DNA of 15,808 bases from Desulfobacteraceae bacterium (GTDB lineage Bacteria > Desulfobacterota > Desulfobacteria > Desulfobacterales > SURF-15): positions 1 through 15,808 of the forward strand of contig QZKK01000198.1 of the NCBI GenBank assembly GCA_003599475.1. The letters run 5' to 3'. Below, in pieces: positions 1 through 7,390 of the stretch. How positions within the stretch are numbered: the first letter of the stretch is position 1; the number at the start of each line of letters is the position of its first letter. The notes beneath the pieces are model-generated. The model saw only the letters and a list, made by a program, of their open reading frames with translations, was not told the DNA's origin and ran no database searches. The position numbers were made by a program, and so were the translations under genes.

Positions 1-13
1 GCTCTTCCGATCT
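1..13. other. Illumina adapter remnant (contig end)
   Basis: The first 13 bases, GCTCTTCCGATCT, are identical to the 3' end shared by the Illumina TruSeq read 1 and read 2 adapters. They are library-preparation sequence and not genome. The open reading frame of the adjacent permease starts to be genuine only from about position 14. No matching adapter is visible at the right end. Confidence 0.93.
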
Positions 14-597
14 AATGTCGTGATCACCCCGGGAATCAGACAGGCCGCCATGATCGGATACACCAGCGAAAACGGAATTTGGTCGGCCAGGATCAGGCCG
101 CCGCCGGAGGCCAACAGCATTCCGAGTCGGTACCCGTTGATGTAGAGGGAGGATCCGAGGCCGAGCTCCTCATCCGGTAGATCCTCCCGGCGATAAGCAT
201 CCACCGCGATATCCTGAGATGCGCTGAAGAAGGTCACCAGAAATGCCGCCATTGCAACCATCCACGGCCCCTGCTTCGGGTCCGAAGCGCCCAGAGATAC
301 GATGGAGGCCATCAGGAGGATCTGGAAAACAAGGAGCCACCCCCTTCTCCTTCCGAGGAAGGGCAGCGTAAACCGATCCAAAAAGGGGGCCCACAGAAAT
401 TTCAGATTGTATGGAATTCCCACAAGCGCCATCATGCCGATTACGGTGAGATCGACCCCCTCTTCCTTCAACCACGCCTGCAGGACCGAGATGGTCAGGA
501 GAAGGGGCAGCCCGCAGGCAAACCCCATCAAAAAAGCCACCAGCATGCGGCCGCTGAAGATGGTGCGCAAAAGAGATTTTTCGGTATTTCGATTCAT
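14..597 (-). CDS. ampG: AmpG-family muropeptide permease (3' part missing)
   Basis: Inner-membrane major-facilitator permease of the AmpG type, which imports anhydro-muropeptides released during cell-wall turnover for recycling. The reading frame is open for about 194 codons from the ATG at 595-597 and runs off the contig end, so only the N-terminal half is present; AmpG proteins are usually 420-500 residues or longer. Family signs are the first membrane segment ending in GFACGLP (residues 25-31), FLWAPFLDR, FLGRRRGWLL, the SASQDIAVDAY stretch and YRLGMLLASGG, all in the order found in E. coli AmpG. The distance from start to the GFACGLP motif also agrees with that family, which supports this start. 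No clear Shine-Dalgarno precedes the ATG. The pckG terminator lies only about 10 bases upstream, so there is no room for a separate promoter between them; expression may depend on read-through. Confidence 0.85.
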
Positions 598-606
598 AAA
601 GGATTC

Positions 607-645
607 AATAAAAACAGGCAACGGTCATGAAACCGGTTGCCTGTT
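607..645 (-). terminator. Intrinsic terminator of pckG
   Basis: A perfect 10-bp inverted repeat (613-622 with 636-645) with two more G-C pairs around a bulge encloses a loop of about 8 bases. Read on the minus strand it is followed directly by TTTTTATT. It lies 29 bases past the pckG stop codon and just before the ampG start, so it probably ends pckG transcription and attenuates read-through into ampG. Confidence 0.8.
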
Positions 646-673
646 CATCGAGGTACAAGCGGGTCGTCACCCG

Positions 674-2641
674 TTATCGACTGCCGGATTTTTCGAGCTG
701 GTCGGGAGCGACCACCGGCCCATAAGCCTCCCTCAACGCGATGAGCCCCGATCTCTGTTCGGCGAGGAGCGTGAAAAACTTCTCAGGAACTTTCGGCTCC
801 TTTGTGTATGCATCTTTCTGGAGATCAATCCTGGCGACGATGTTATCGATATACAGAGAAAACTGCTTGAGGTACAGTTCCTTTGAATATTCCTTTCGAA
901 TGACGGTTTGGAACAGTTTTTTTAGATCCTCATACTCCGGCAGATAGCCGATCGGCGTCTGAATGGCATCGATTTCTTTGTGGGCTCTTCTTTCCAACCA
1001 GGACAGCCATACCTTGACATCCCGTTTTTCTCCCAGAAGCTTCCTGGAGCTTCCGCCGCGGGCTTCTTCCGTCAGAAAATAGTTCAGCCCCGCCATCAGA
1101 GGACGTTTCTCCGGGGCGATTTTTTTGCTGTTGAAAAACTGAAACTGGGCATCCATGTAATCGCCCAGCGCACCCGGAGTGAAAGGGGCGTTTGCCCAGG
1201 GAGCGCGTTTGACGCCGGTGGCTCCCACTTCGGTTGCAGTGGCTGCGGAAACGATGCAGGCACCGATTACCACCCCCTGATCGGGGGTTTTGGCAACCCA
1301 CACCGGGGGCATGGTATCGCTGTCCCTTCCGCTATAGGTGATCACCCTGACCTCCACCCCCGCGGGATCTTCATTTTTTTCCGAATAGTTGGCCAATGCG
1401 GAGGAACGCAGCGTCGCGCGGGCGTTGGGGTGGGACATGGGAATCGGCTTGCCGTTTTTGTCCACCATCCCTTTTTTCCACTGGCCTTGAAAGTTGATCC
1501 CTTTCTCCGGTGGTTCTTCCCCGTTTCCGGTCCAGTGGGGAACCCCATTCGGATCGACCAATACGTTTGACCAGATGACTTCGGTTTTAGGCTTCCGAAG
1601 GCAATCCATCAACATCGGATCGCCTTCCCGGTTTACGTCTTCGACGATTCCGAAGATGCCGCTCTCGGGATTGATCGCCCGTACGGCCCCGGAATCATCG
1701 ATCCAGATCTGAGCCAGATCATCCCCCACGAAATGGGTGCCGGCCATGGCGGTGGTCGTTTTCCCGCACCCGCTCGGCGCCGCCCCCAAGCACCACGAAA
1801 TGCGACCATTTTTTCCCATTCCGGTAATGAACATATGCTCTGCAAGCTCTTTTCCACGGTTTATATAAACCGATCGGTCTACCGAAAACCGGTGGTTCCC
1901 CTTTTTCATCAGGAGCGTATTCCCCGCGTAAGTGCAGTTGAAGGCGTAAGTGGTCAGATGGTTGCGGTCCATGAACACCCTCGCATTGGGCAGATCTTCA
2001 GCCCGGTTGCGCCCTTCGCTGTGGATGTTTGCATAGAAATACCCGGCGCGTTGGAGCTCCCGGTCGAAAGCGGAGTAAGCGTTCCGGTAGAGCAGTTCGG
2101 CGCTGTGCATGACATAGGCAGAGCTTGTCAATTCGAGGGCCGGGTCGGAGGCCGGAGACCCGATCGGCCCGCGTGCATAAAAGCCGATCAGCATGCGCAT
2201 GCCCTTCATGATGCCGCCCATGTGAGTGCGAATTTCTTCCAGTGCCTGGTTTCTGTCCATCTTCTTTGCAAGGGAGCTGATCTCTTCGCCTTCGGTTTCG
2301 ATGTAGAAGGTGCGGTCGATAATTCTACCCTGCTCTTCCCTGAGGTCGAAGTGGATGGTGTGGTTCGGCATTGCAAGCTTCGATTCTTCACCTTTTTTCA
2401 ATGCCAGCTCTCTCATAAACCCTAAATCTTCTTCGGATCCTGTGTTGACGTAGGCACTGTCCGGGGCGCAGAGTTCGATCGCGTTTGCGATTTTAATGAG
2501 AACCTGCGGCGAATTGATCTGTCGGATCCGAGACAGATGCGTCTTGTCCATTTTGGATTTGAATACGTTCATCGCCTCCCCGACGGAGGAAATTTTTCCG
2601 ATTTCGGATGCGATATCGATCACATCTTTCCTTAACCCCAT
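674..2641 (-). CDS. pckG: Phosphoenolpyruvate carboxykinase, GTP type
   Basis: Cytosolic enzyme that interconverts oxaloacetate + GTP with phosphoenolpyruvate + GDP + CO2, the entry step of gluconeogenesis (it can run the other way in anaerobes). The 655-residue product has the nucleotide-binding P-loop APSGCGKTTTAM (residues 288-299), including the reactive-loop cysteine C292 typical of GTP enzymes, the metal-binding kinase-2 motif FVGDDLAQ (304-311), and SHPNAR (403-408) in the nucleotide region. Its length is in the usual 590-650 range. The P-loop reads SGCGKTTT instead of the SACGKTNL of animal and many bacterial enzymes; from memory this is closer to archaeal-type members. The start ATG (2639-2641) has a strong AAAGGAGA ribosome site 8 bases upstream. 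It has its own promoter between it and rdgB and is followed by an intrinsic terminator. Confidence 0.93.
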   Translation of the reverse strand: MGLRKDVIDIASEIGKISSVGEAMNVFKSKMDKTHLSRIRQINSPQVLIKIANAIELCAPDSAYVNTGSEEDLGFMRELALKKGEESKLAMPNHTIHFDLREEQGRIIDRTFYIETEGEEISSLAKKMDRNQALEEIRTHMGGIMKGMRMLIGFYARGPIGSPASDPALELTSSAYVMHSAELLYRNAYSAFDRELQRAGYFYANIHSEGRNRAEDLPNARVFMDRNHLTTYAFNCTYAGNTLLMKKGNHRFSVDRSVYINRGKELAEHMFITGMGKNGRISWCLGAAPSGCGKTTTAMAGTHFVGDDLAQIWIDDSGAVRAINPESGIFGIVEDVNREGDPMLMDCLRKPKTEVIWSNVLVDPNGVPHWTGNGEEPPEKGINFQGQWKKGMVDKNGKPIPMSHPNARATLRSSALANYSEKNEDPAGVEVRVITYSGRDSDTMPPVWVAKTPDQGVVIGACIVSAATATEVGATGVKRAPWANAPFTPGALGDYMDAQFQFFNSKKIAPEKRPLMAGLNYFLTEEARGGSSRKLLGEKRDVKVWLSWLERRAHKEIDAIQTPIGYLPEYEDLKKLFQTVIRKEYSKELYLKQFSLYIDNIVARIDLQKDAYTKEPKVPEKFFTLLAEQRSGLIALREAYGPVVAPDQLEKSGSR

Positions 2642-2668
2642 GTCTGATTCTCCTTTTAAAGATCGGCA

Positions 2669-2696
2669 ATTATGTGAAACGGTCCTGATGTGACAA
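2669..2696 (-). promoter_or_regulatory. Sigma-70-type promoter of pckG
   Basis: On the minus strand a -35 box TTGTCA (2691-2696) and a -10 box CATAAT (2669-2674) are separated by 16 bases; each matches consensus at five of six positions. Transcription would start near 2662, giving a leader of about 20 bases that includes the strong ribosome site of pckG. Found by eye only. Confidence 0.6.
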
Positions 2697-2706
2697 AAGT
2701 TACGAT

Positions 2707-3378
2707 TCAGCTTTCATCGGATTCCGGATTCAGGCACATAAACTTCTCTTGAACCGGCATCTGCCGGTGGATCCATTCCAACACTTTTTCGAATTCTGCC
2801 TGCAGTTCGCCGAGAGCCTTTCCCCTGTGGCTGACCCTGTTTTTTTCCTCCCGCGTCATTTGTGCAAAGGTTTTGCCTGATGGGGGGTGGAAAAAGATCG
2901 GATCGTAGCCGAACCCGCCATCTCCGGCAGGCGACGCTGCAATTTCCCCTTCGCATTTTCCATCATAGGTAAGGGCCGCACCCGTGGGTACCGCAACGGA
3001 AATAACGCATTCGAATGCGGCCTTGCGCTTTCTCTTGCCGGTCATCTCAACCAGGAGCTTTTCGCATTTCTCCGCGTCGGTGGCCCCTTCCCCGGCATAC
3101 CGGGCGGAATGGATCCCGGGCGCCCCTTCCAGAGCCTCGACCACCAGTCCCGAATCGTCGGCGAGCGCAGTCAATCCTAAAATCCTCGAAGTGAAACTCG
3201 CCTTCTTGTAAGCATTCTCATCAAAGGTGCCGCCGTCTTCTTCGATGGATGGAATCGGGCCGAAATCATCCAGGTTTTTGATCTCGACCGGAAAGCTTTT
3301 CAAAAGCTCCCGGATTTCGAGCGTTTTTCCCTTGTTTCGGGTCGCAATTACAAGCGGTATATGTCTTTGCGCAACCAT
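2707..3378 (-). CDS. rdgB: XTP/dITP pyrophosphatase (RdgB/HAM1 family)
   Basis: Cytosolic nucleotide-pool sanitizer that hydrolyses non-canonical purine nucleoside triphosphates (dITP, XTP, ITP) to the monophosphate and pyrophosphate, keeping deaminated bases out of DNA and RNA. The family motifs are all present in order: TRNKGK (13-18), ADDSGL (73-78), GAPGIHSARYAG (85-96), GFGYDP (155-160) and SHRGKA (183-188). At 223 residues it is about 20 longer than most RdgB proteins because of a C-terminal tail after residue 205 with no recognisable motif. The frame extends two codons upstream as GTG GTG (to 3384); I chose the ATG at 3376-3378. There is only a weak GGTGG ribosome site, so start choice is uncertain by two codons. 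It is probably transcribed alone from the promoter at 3495-3523, since pckG downstream has its own promoter. Confidence 0.93.
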   Translation of the reverse strand: MVAQRHIPLVIATRNKGKTLEIRELLKSFPVEIKNLDDFGPIPSIEEDGGTFDENAYKKASFTSRILGLTALADDSGLVVEALEGAPGIHSARYAGEGATDAEKCEKLLVEMTGKRKRKAAFECVISVAVPTGAALTYDGKCEGEIAASPAGDGGFGYDPIFFHPPSGKTFAQMTREEKNRVSHRGKALGELQAEFEKVLEWIHRQMPVQEKFMCLNPESDES

Positions 3379-3494
3379 CACCACCGAGTCGATACAGTCA
3401 TCTATGGCACCAGATTCTGAAATGGACAGTCTCCGCCCCCGAGCTCAATTCCCGATTTCGAGCATCGAATGGAGAAGGGTTTGAAACTTTTTAA

Positions 3495-3523
3495 ATAGTA
3501 GTTCAAATCCGATGGTTTGTAAA
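3495..3523 (-). promoter_or_regulatory. Sigma-70-type promoter for rdgB
   Basis: On the minus strand TTTACA (-35, 3518-3523) and TACTAT (-10, 3495-3500) are separated by exactly 17 bases. Transcription would start near 3488 and give rdgB an untranslated leader of about 110 bases in which I see no strong structure. It lies back to back with the iorA promoter. Confidence 0.65.
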
Positions 3524-3538
3524 GAAAGCAAAATTCGC

Positions 3539-3566
3539 TTTACAGTCGTGGGCTGCCTGGTATATT
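3539..3566 (+). promoter_or_regulatory. Extended -10 promoter for iorAB
   Basis: TTTACA (-35, 3539-3544) and TATATT (-10, 3561-3566) are 16 bases apart, and the -10 box carries the extended TGn element (TG at 3558-3559). Transcription would begin near 3573 and give iorA a leader of about 80 bases. A short hairpin (TCCCGC 3595-3600 with GCGGGA 3607-3612) lies in that leader. Confidence 0.65.
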
Positions 3567-3629
3567 GAAATCAACCAGCCTTTAAACCTTTTAATCCCGC
3601 CAGCAAGCGGGAAACCAGTGAACGGTTAC
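3564..3629 (+). repeat. Leader element shared with the dodecin gene, copy A
   Basis: The stretch beginning ATTGAAATCAACC (3564-3576), followed by CCTTTAAACCTTTTAA and ending in GTGAACGGTTAC, recurs in diverged form upstream of the dodecin gene at 15343-15395. Copy A carries an extra small hairpin insertion (CCCGC...GCGGG) that copy B lacks. Both copies lie in the 5' leader of a gene on the same strand and end 25-70 bases before its start codon. Confidence 0.55.
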
Positions 3630-3651
3630 CTTACATCAAAGGGAATAGAAC

Positions 3652-5505
3652 ATGCATAAGCTACTGGGGGGAGCCGAAGGAGAGCGGGTTCTGATGTTGG
3701 GAAACGAGGCCATCGCACGCGGTGCGATGGAGGCCGGCATCGGACTTGCCAGTACATACCCGGGAACCCCCTCCTCCGAAATATCGGCCAATTTCTTCCA
3801 GATCTCACAGGAAAGCGACTTCTACTTCCAATACAGCACAAACGAAAAAGTGGCTCTGGAAGTGGCGGCCGCCGCCGCCAACTCCGGTGTCCGCAGCATG
3901 TGCGTCATGAAACATGTCGGCCTCAACGTGGCGGCCGATGCACTGATGACCTTGGCCTATGTGGGCGTTCGAGCCGGCCTGGTCATCGTCAGCGCCGATG
4001 ACCCGTCCATGTTTTCCAGCCAAAACGAACAGGACAACCGTTACTACGGCAAGCTCTCCGGCCTTCCGATCCTGGAGCCCTCGACGGTGGCCGAAGCAAA
4101 AGAAATGGTCAAAGAAGCCGTTGCACTTTCCGAAAAGCTCAAGGAGCCGGTAATCCTGCGCACAACCACCCGGATCAATCATTCGACCGGAATCGTCGCG
4201 CTGGGAAAGATCGCTCCTCCTAAGGTCAAAGGAGACTTCATCAGGGATCCTTTCAATTATGTGACGGTCCCGGCGGTTTCAAGGAAGCTTCACGCCAGGC
4301 TTCTGCAAAATATCGATAAGGCGGAGGCGCTATCCGAAAAATCCCCCTTGAATCGCGTGACAGGGTCGGGCGCCTTCGGAATCATCACAAACGGCGTCAG
4401 CAGCAATTATGTCGCCGATGCGGTATCGGATCTAAAAATCGCCTCCAGGGTCCGGATCATGCGCGTCGGTTTTTCCCATCCCATGCCCCGGGCTCTCATT
4501 CGCGGTTTTCTGGACGGCTGTGAAAAAGTGCTCGTGGTGGAAGAAGGCGAGCCCTACATGGAAGAAGCCGTCAAGGCCATCGCCCAGGAAGCGGGAGTCA
4601 CTCTCCCCATCCGGGGAAAGGGTGAGGGGTTGTTTTCCCGTCTCTACGAATTCGATCCGGCAATGGTCCGGAAAGTGATCGCGAACTATTTCGGCATTCC
4701 GAACAAAGGCTCCGGGGCTCTTGATCTTTCCGATGTGCCGGAGATTCCGGCCCGTCCTCCGAACCTCTGTGCGGGCTGCTCCCATCGGGCGACCTTTTAT
4801 GCGGTCAACAAGGCGGCGGAAGGGATGGATACGGTCTGTCCCACCGACATCGGCTGCTATACGCTGGGCTTTCTGCCCCCGCTTTCGGCGGGAGATTTCC
4901 TGATCTGCATGGGCTCCTCCATCGGCGCCGGGTGCGGGTTTTCCGCGGTCACGGACAAGAAGATCATCTCGTTCATCGGGGATTCGACTTTTTTCCATGC
5001 GGGTATGGCCGGGCTGGTCAATGCGGTCTTCAACAACCATAACCTTACGCTGGTGATACTGGACAACGGCACCACTGCGATGACCGGCCACCAACCCAAT
5101 CCGGGAGTCGATATGAATCGAATGAACATCTCCGGTTACCGGAAGGTTTCAATCGAGCAGGTGGTAAGGGCCATGGGGGTCGAGCATGTGGAGGTGATCT
5201 CCCCATACAAGGTTAAAAGAAGCGTTGAGGCGGTTCGCAAGGCGCTGGCACATCGGGGGGTCTCGGTCGTGATCAGCCGGGAAGACTGCGTCCTTTTTGC
5301 CAAAGGGATGAAGAAAGAGAAAAAGAGAGCCTTCTATGTAAGCGACAACTGCAAAAACCACAGGGACTGTATCGATGACCTGGGATGCCCGGCCTTTTAC
5401 CTGGAGGGGGAGCGGGTGAAGATCAATCCGGTGTTGTGCACCGGCTGTGCGGTCTGTGCTCAGCTTTGCCCGGAAAATGCCATCAGACCGGTGAAAGAGG
5501 CATAG
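3652..5505 (+). CDS. iorA: Indolepyruvate:ferredoxin oxidoreductase, alpha subunit
   Basis: Large subunit of the oxygen-sensitive enzyme that oxidatively decarboxylates aryl pyruvates (from Trp, Tyr, Phe transamination) to aryl-acetyl-CoA, passing electrons to ferredoxin. The 617-residue product is of normal length. N-terminal pyrimidine-type domain has GNEAIARGAMEAG and YPGTPSSEI; the thiamine-diphosphate domain has NLCAGCSHRATFY, GDS (443-445) and NGTTAMTG (472-479). The C-terminal ferredoxin domain holds a normal [4Fe-4S] set C596, C599, C602, C606-P, and a first set with C567, C573 and C579-P in which the expected second cysteine is H570. The ATG at 3652 has an AAAGGGA ribosome site 7 bases upstream. 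It forms a two-gene unit with iorB. An aryl-CoA ligase gene, sometimes found next to such pairs, is not present here. Confidence 0.93.
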   Translation: MHKLLGGAEGERVLMLGNEAIARGAMEAGIGLASTYPGTPSSEISANFFQISQESDFYFQYSTNEKVALEVAAAAANSGVRSMCVMKHVGLNVAADALMTLAYVGVRAGLVIVSADDPSMFSSQNEQDNRYYGKLSGLPILEPSTVAEAKEMVKEAVALSEKLKEPVILRTTTRINHSTGIVALGKIAPPKVKGDFIRDPFNYVTVPAVSRKLHARLLQNIDKAEALSEKSPLNRVTGSGAFGIITNGVSSNYVADAVSDLKIASRVRIMRVGFSHPMPRALIRGFLDGCEKVLVVEEGEPYMEEAVKAIAQEAGVTLPIRGKGEGLFSRLYEFDPAMVRKVIANYFGIPNKGSGALDLSDVPEIPARPPNLCAGCSHRATFYAVNKAAEGMDTVCPTDIGCYTLGFLPPLSAGDFLICMGSSIGAGCGFSAVTDKKIISFIGDSTFFHAGMAGLVNAVFNNHNLTLVILDNGTTAMTGHQPNPGVDMNRMNISGYRKVSIEQVVRAMGVEHVEVISPYKVKRSVEAVRKALAHRGVSVVISREDCVLFAKGMKKEKKRAFYVSDNCKNHRDCIDDLGCPAFYLEGERVKINPVLCTGCAVCAQLCPENAIRPVKEA

Positions 5506-5684
5506 AGCATGGGGGAAGAGCGCAGAGGGAAAAAGATAGAAGTCAGAAATCAGAAGTCAGAGGTCGGGGGTTGCTCAGAGGGAAAGAAGGATAGAGGGAA
5601 AGAGGGAAAGATGAGAAGATGAGAAAGAGCGAAGAGACCGGCAATCTGAAATCTAAATCTAAAACCCAAAATCGAGTAAAGATC
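5506..5684 (+). repeat. Purine-rich spacer with heptamer tandem repeats
   Basis: The 179 bases between iorA and iorB are almost all A and G. They contain four in-register heptamers of the form AGARRTC (5538-5544, 5545-5551, 5552-5558, 5559-5565), then runs of GAGGGAAAG-like units (about 5578-5610), then AATCTGA/AATCTAA-like units near 5643-5660. It is unusually long for two subunits of one enzyme and shows no gene. The reading frame that crosses its right end is low-complexity and is not used for iorB here. Confidence 0.75.
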
Positions 5685-6290
5685 ATGGAACCGATTCGTC
5701 TTGTGATTGTCGCGGTGGGGGGGCAGGGCAATCTGATGGCTTCCACCGTGCTGGGAGAAGCCGCCCTGAAAGCCGGGATCGAGGTGAAGATGAGCGAGAT
5801 TCACGGAATGGCCCAGCGCGGAGGTGTTGTGGAATCCGCCCTGGTGTTCGGGCCGGCGGAAAGCACCATCATCTCGGATGGAGAGGCCGATGTGCTGCTT
5901 GGATTCGAACCGGTAGAAACGCTTCGCGCGCTGAAAAAATGCAACCCCGGGACCACCGTGATTACCAACTTATCGCCGTTGCCGCCTTTTACGGTTTCTA
6001 TCGGCAAAGGGCGGTACCCGGATATGGAGATCCTCCAGAAGTTGATCCGCAGCAAGACCGCCCGGCTGATCTCCTTCGACGCGGTGTCGCTTGCCGAAGC
6101 TGCGGGCAACGTCATGGCGGTCAACATGGTGCTCCTGGGTGCGCTGATCCGGACCGGAATCCTTCCGATCGATGTCAAAACCGTGAAATCCGCCCTAGAG
6201 ACCCGCACAAAAAAAGCTTTCCTGGAATCCAACATGAAAGCCTTCGACCTGGGTTATCAAGCCCCGGATCGAATCGCGACGGCAGGATAG
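5685..6290 (+). CDS. iorB: Indolepyruvate:ferredoxin oxidoreductase, beta subunit
   Basis: Small (gamma-domain-like) subunit that partners IorA; it belongs to the pyruvate/ketoisovalerate oxidoreductase catalytic-domain family. The 201-residue product has VGGQGN (11-16) and SEIHGMAQRGGVVES (37-51), the signature of this family, and is of normal length. The open frame extends 22 codons upstream to 5619, but that part is encoded by the low-complexity spacer and rich in Lys/Ser, so I start at the ATG at 5685, where family similarity begins. The ribosome site is weak (GAG about 8 bases upstream). It probably shares the iorA transcript, although the 179-base repeat-rich gap is unusual for genes whose products are needed in equal amounts. 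Confidence 0.92.
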   Translation: MEPIRLVIVAVGGQGNLMASTVLGEAALKAGIEVKMSEIHGMAQRGGVVESALVFGPAESTIISDGEADVLLGFEPVETLRALKKCNPGTTVITNLSPLPPFTVSIGKGRYPDMEILQKLIRSKTARLISFDAVSLAEAAGNVMAVNMVLLGALIRTGILPIDVKTVKSALETRTKKAFLESNMKAFDLGYQAPDRIATAG

Positions 6291-6366
6291 CTCAACGAAG
6301 CAAATGCCGTTGTTGCGTGATTAAAGCAGCCGGGCAGGTCCGCCGATATCCGACCCGAAAATTCAT

Positions 6367-7374
6367 ATGAACATCCGCAGACAACTCTATTTCGTTCTGC
6401 TTGCAGTTTTTCTTACGGTTATGACAGGCAGCGCCGGCTACTTCCTCATCTTCGGCGGAAAACCGAAATTCATCGATTGTGTCTACATGACCGTGATCTC
6501 CCTTACCAGTGTCGGTTACGGAGAAATTCTACCGGTAACCGGCAACCTTCCGGCCCAGATCTATACGATGAGTTTGATCGTCCTCGGGATGGGAGTCATC
6601 CTCTACGGAATCAGCACTCTTACAGCCATGCTCATCGAGGGGAAGCTCTCCGGAATCTTAAGGAGAAAACAGATGGAAAAGCAAATCGCCAAATTGAAGG
6701 ATCATTATATCGTCTGCGGCGTGGGGGAGACCGGAAGGCACGTTCTATCCGAATTGATCAAGAACAAAGAGGCGGTCGTCCTGATCGAACAGGATGAAGA
6801 GGCCATCGGTCGTTGTCTCTCCCTGGAGGACCTTCTGTATGTAAAGGGAGACGCCACAGACGATGAAAATCTGATTACTGCCGGTATCGAGCGGGCGGCC
6901 GGGATCATTATCTGTCTTCCGTCGGACAAAGACGTCCTCTACGTCACCATGACCGCCCGGATGTTGAACAAAAAAATCCGGATCATCAGCAGCATGATCA
7001 ACCCGCAACTGGAAGCCAAACTGAAAAAGGCGGGCGCCGACAAGGTAGTCTCCCCAAATTATATCGGCGGACTTCGCATGGCCTCCGAGATGATACGACC
7101 GACCGTGGTCGATTTTCTGGACAGCATGCTTCGGAGCAAACACGGAAACATCCGGATCCACGAGATCCGATTCACCAAAAACTCGCCTGCACTCGGGAAG
7201 GCAATCCGCGAAACCGGTTTACAGGATAAACACCGCTTGCTGATCCTTGGCATCCGTCAATCGGGCCGGGAGACCGAGTTTAACCCGCCTCCCAATAAAA
7301 TCATCGAAGAGGATACGATGCTGATCGTGATGGGAAACGTCGAAGATATCGCAAGCGCACGAAAGGCTTGCTGA
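6367..7374 (+). CDS. Two-TM potassium channel with RCK (TrkA-N/TrkA-C) domains
   Basis: Inner-membrane ion channel of the MthK class. The 335-residue product has a first membrane helix (about 6-29), a pore helix and selectivity filter TSVGYG (47-52, the potassium signature), a second helix (about 66-90) with glycines G74 and G76 that could act as the gating hinge, then a cytoplasmic RCK-N Rossmann domain (about 112-230; GVGETG at 118-123 and an acidic E141 at the end of the second strand) and an RCK-C domain (about 258-330). In MthK, ligands bind the octameric RCK ring and open the pore. The ATG at 6367 has no visible ribosome site, while Met103, at the start of the RCK part, has a strong one. 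It lies 76 bases after iorB and could be read from the same transcript; a functional link to iorAB is not evident. Confidence 0.9.
   Translation: MNIRRQLYFVLLAVFLTVMTGSAGYFLIFGGKPKFIDCVYMTVISLTSVGYGEILPVTGNLPAQIYTMSLIVLGMGVILYGISTLTAMLIEGKLSGILRRKQMEKQIAKLKDHYIVCGVGETGRHVLSELIKNKEAVVLIEQDEEAIGRCLSLEDLLYVKGDATDDENLITAGIERAAGIIICLPSDKDVLYVTMTARMLNKKIRIISSMINPQLEAKLKKAGADKVVSPNYIGGLRMASEMIRPTVVDFLDSMLRSKHGNIRIHEIRFTKNSPALGKAIRETGLQDKHRLLILGIRQSGRETEFNPPPNKIIEEDTMLIVMGNVEDIASARKAC
6660..6675 (+). promoter_or_regulatory. Internal ribosome-binding site and start codon for a soluble RCK subunit
   Basis: Inside the channel gene the bases AAGGAG (6660-6665) lie 7 bases before an in-frame ATG (6673-6675, Met103). 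This is exactly the boundary between the second membrane helix and the RCK domain. It is the best ribosome site in the gene. The arrangement matches what is known for the archaeal MthK channel, whose gene also yields a soluble RCK product from an internal methionine (Met107). Confidence 0.6.
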
Positions 7375-7390
7375 ACACGAAACAAAACGA

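Noticed and set aside
302..886. A 194-codon plus-strand frame across ampG, the terminator and the end of pckG
   Set aside because: It crosses two recognisable genes on the other strand and an intrinsic terminator.
1733..2425. A 230-codon open frame on the plus strand opposite pckG
   Set aside because: It is antisense to the conserved core of pckG, has no recognisable domain, and is explained by codon bias of the real gene.
2674..2695. A CRP/FNR-like site from two TGTGA words upstream of pckG
   Set aside because: The two words are direct, not inverted, repeats and their spacing does not match a CRP dimer site.
4432..5094. A 220-codon open frame on the minus strand opposite iorA
   Set aside because: Antisense shadow of the strongly conserved thiamine-diphosphate domain; His/Asp/Gly-rich composition typical of shadows.
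5619..5684. A longer N-terminus for IorB
   Set aside because: The extra 22 codons come from the low-complexity spacer; family similarity begins right at the ATG at 5685.
7375..7390. A shared terminator between the channel and the FadL-like gene
   Set aside because: Only a 4-bp CGAT/ATCG pairing is visible and there is no T-run; not enough to call.
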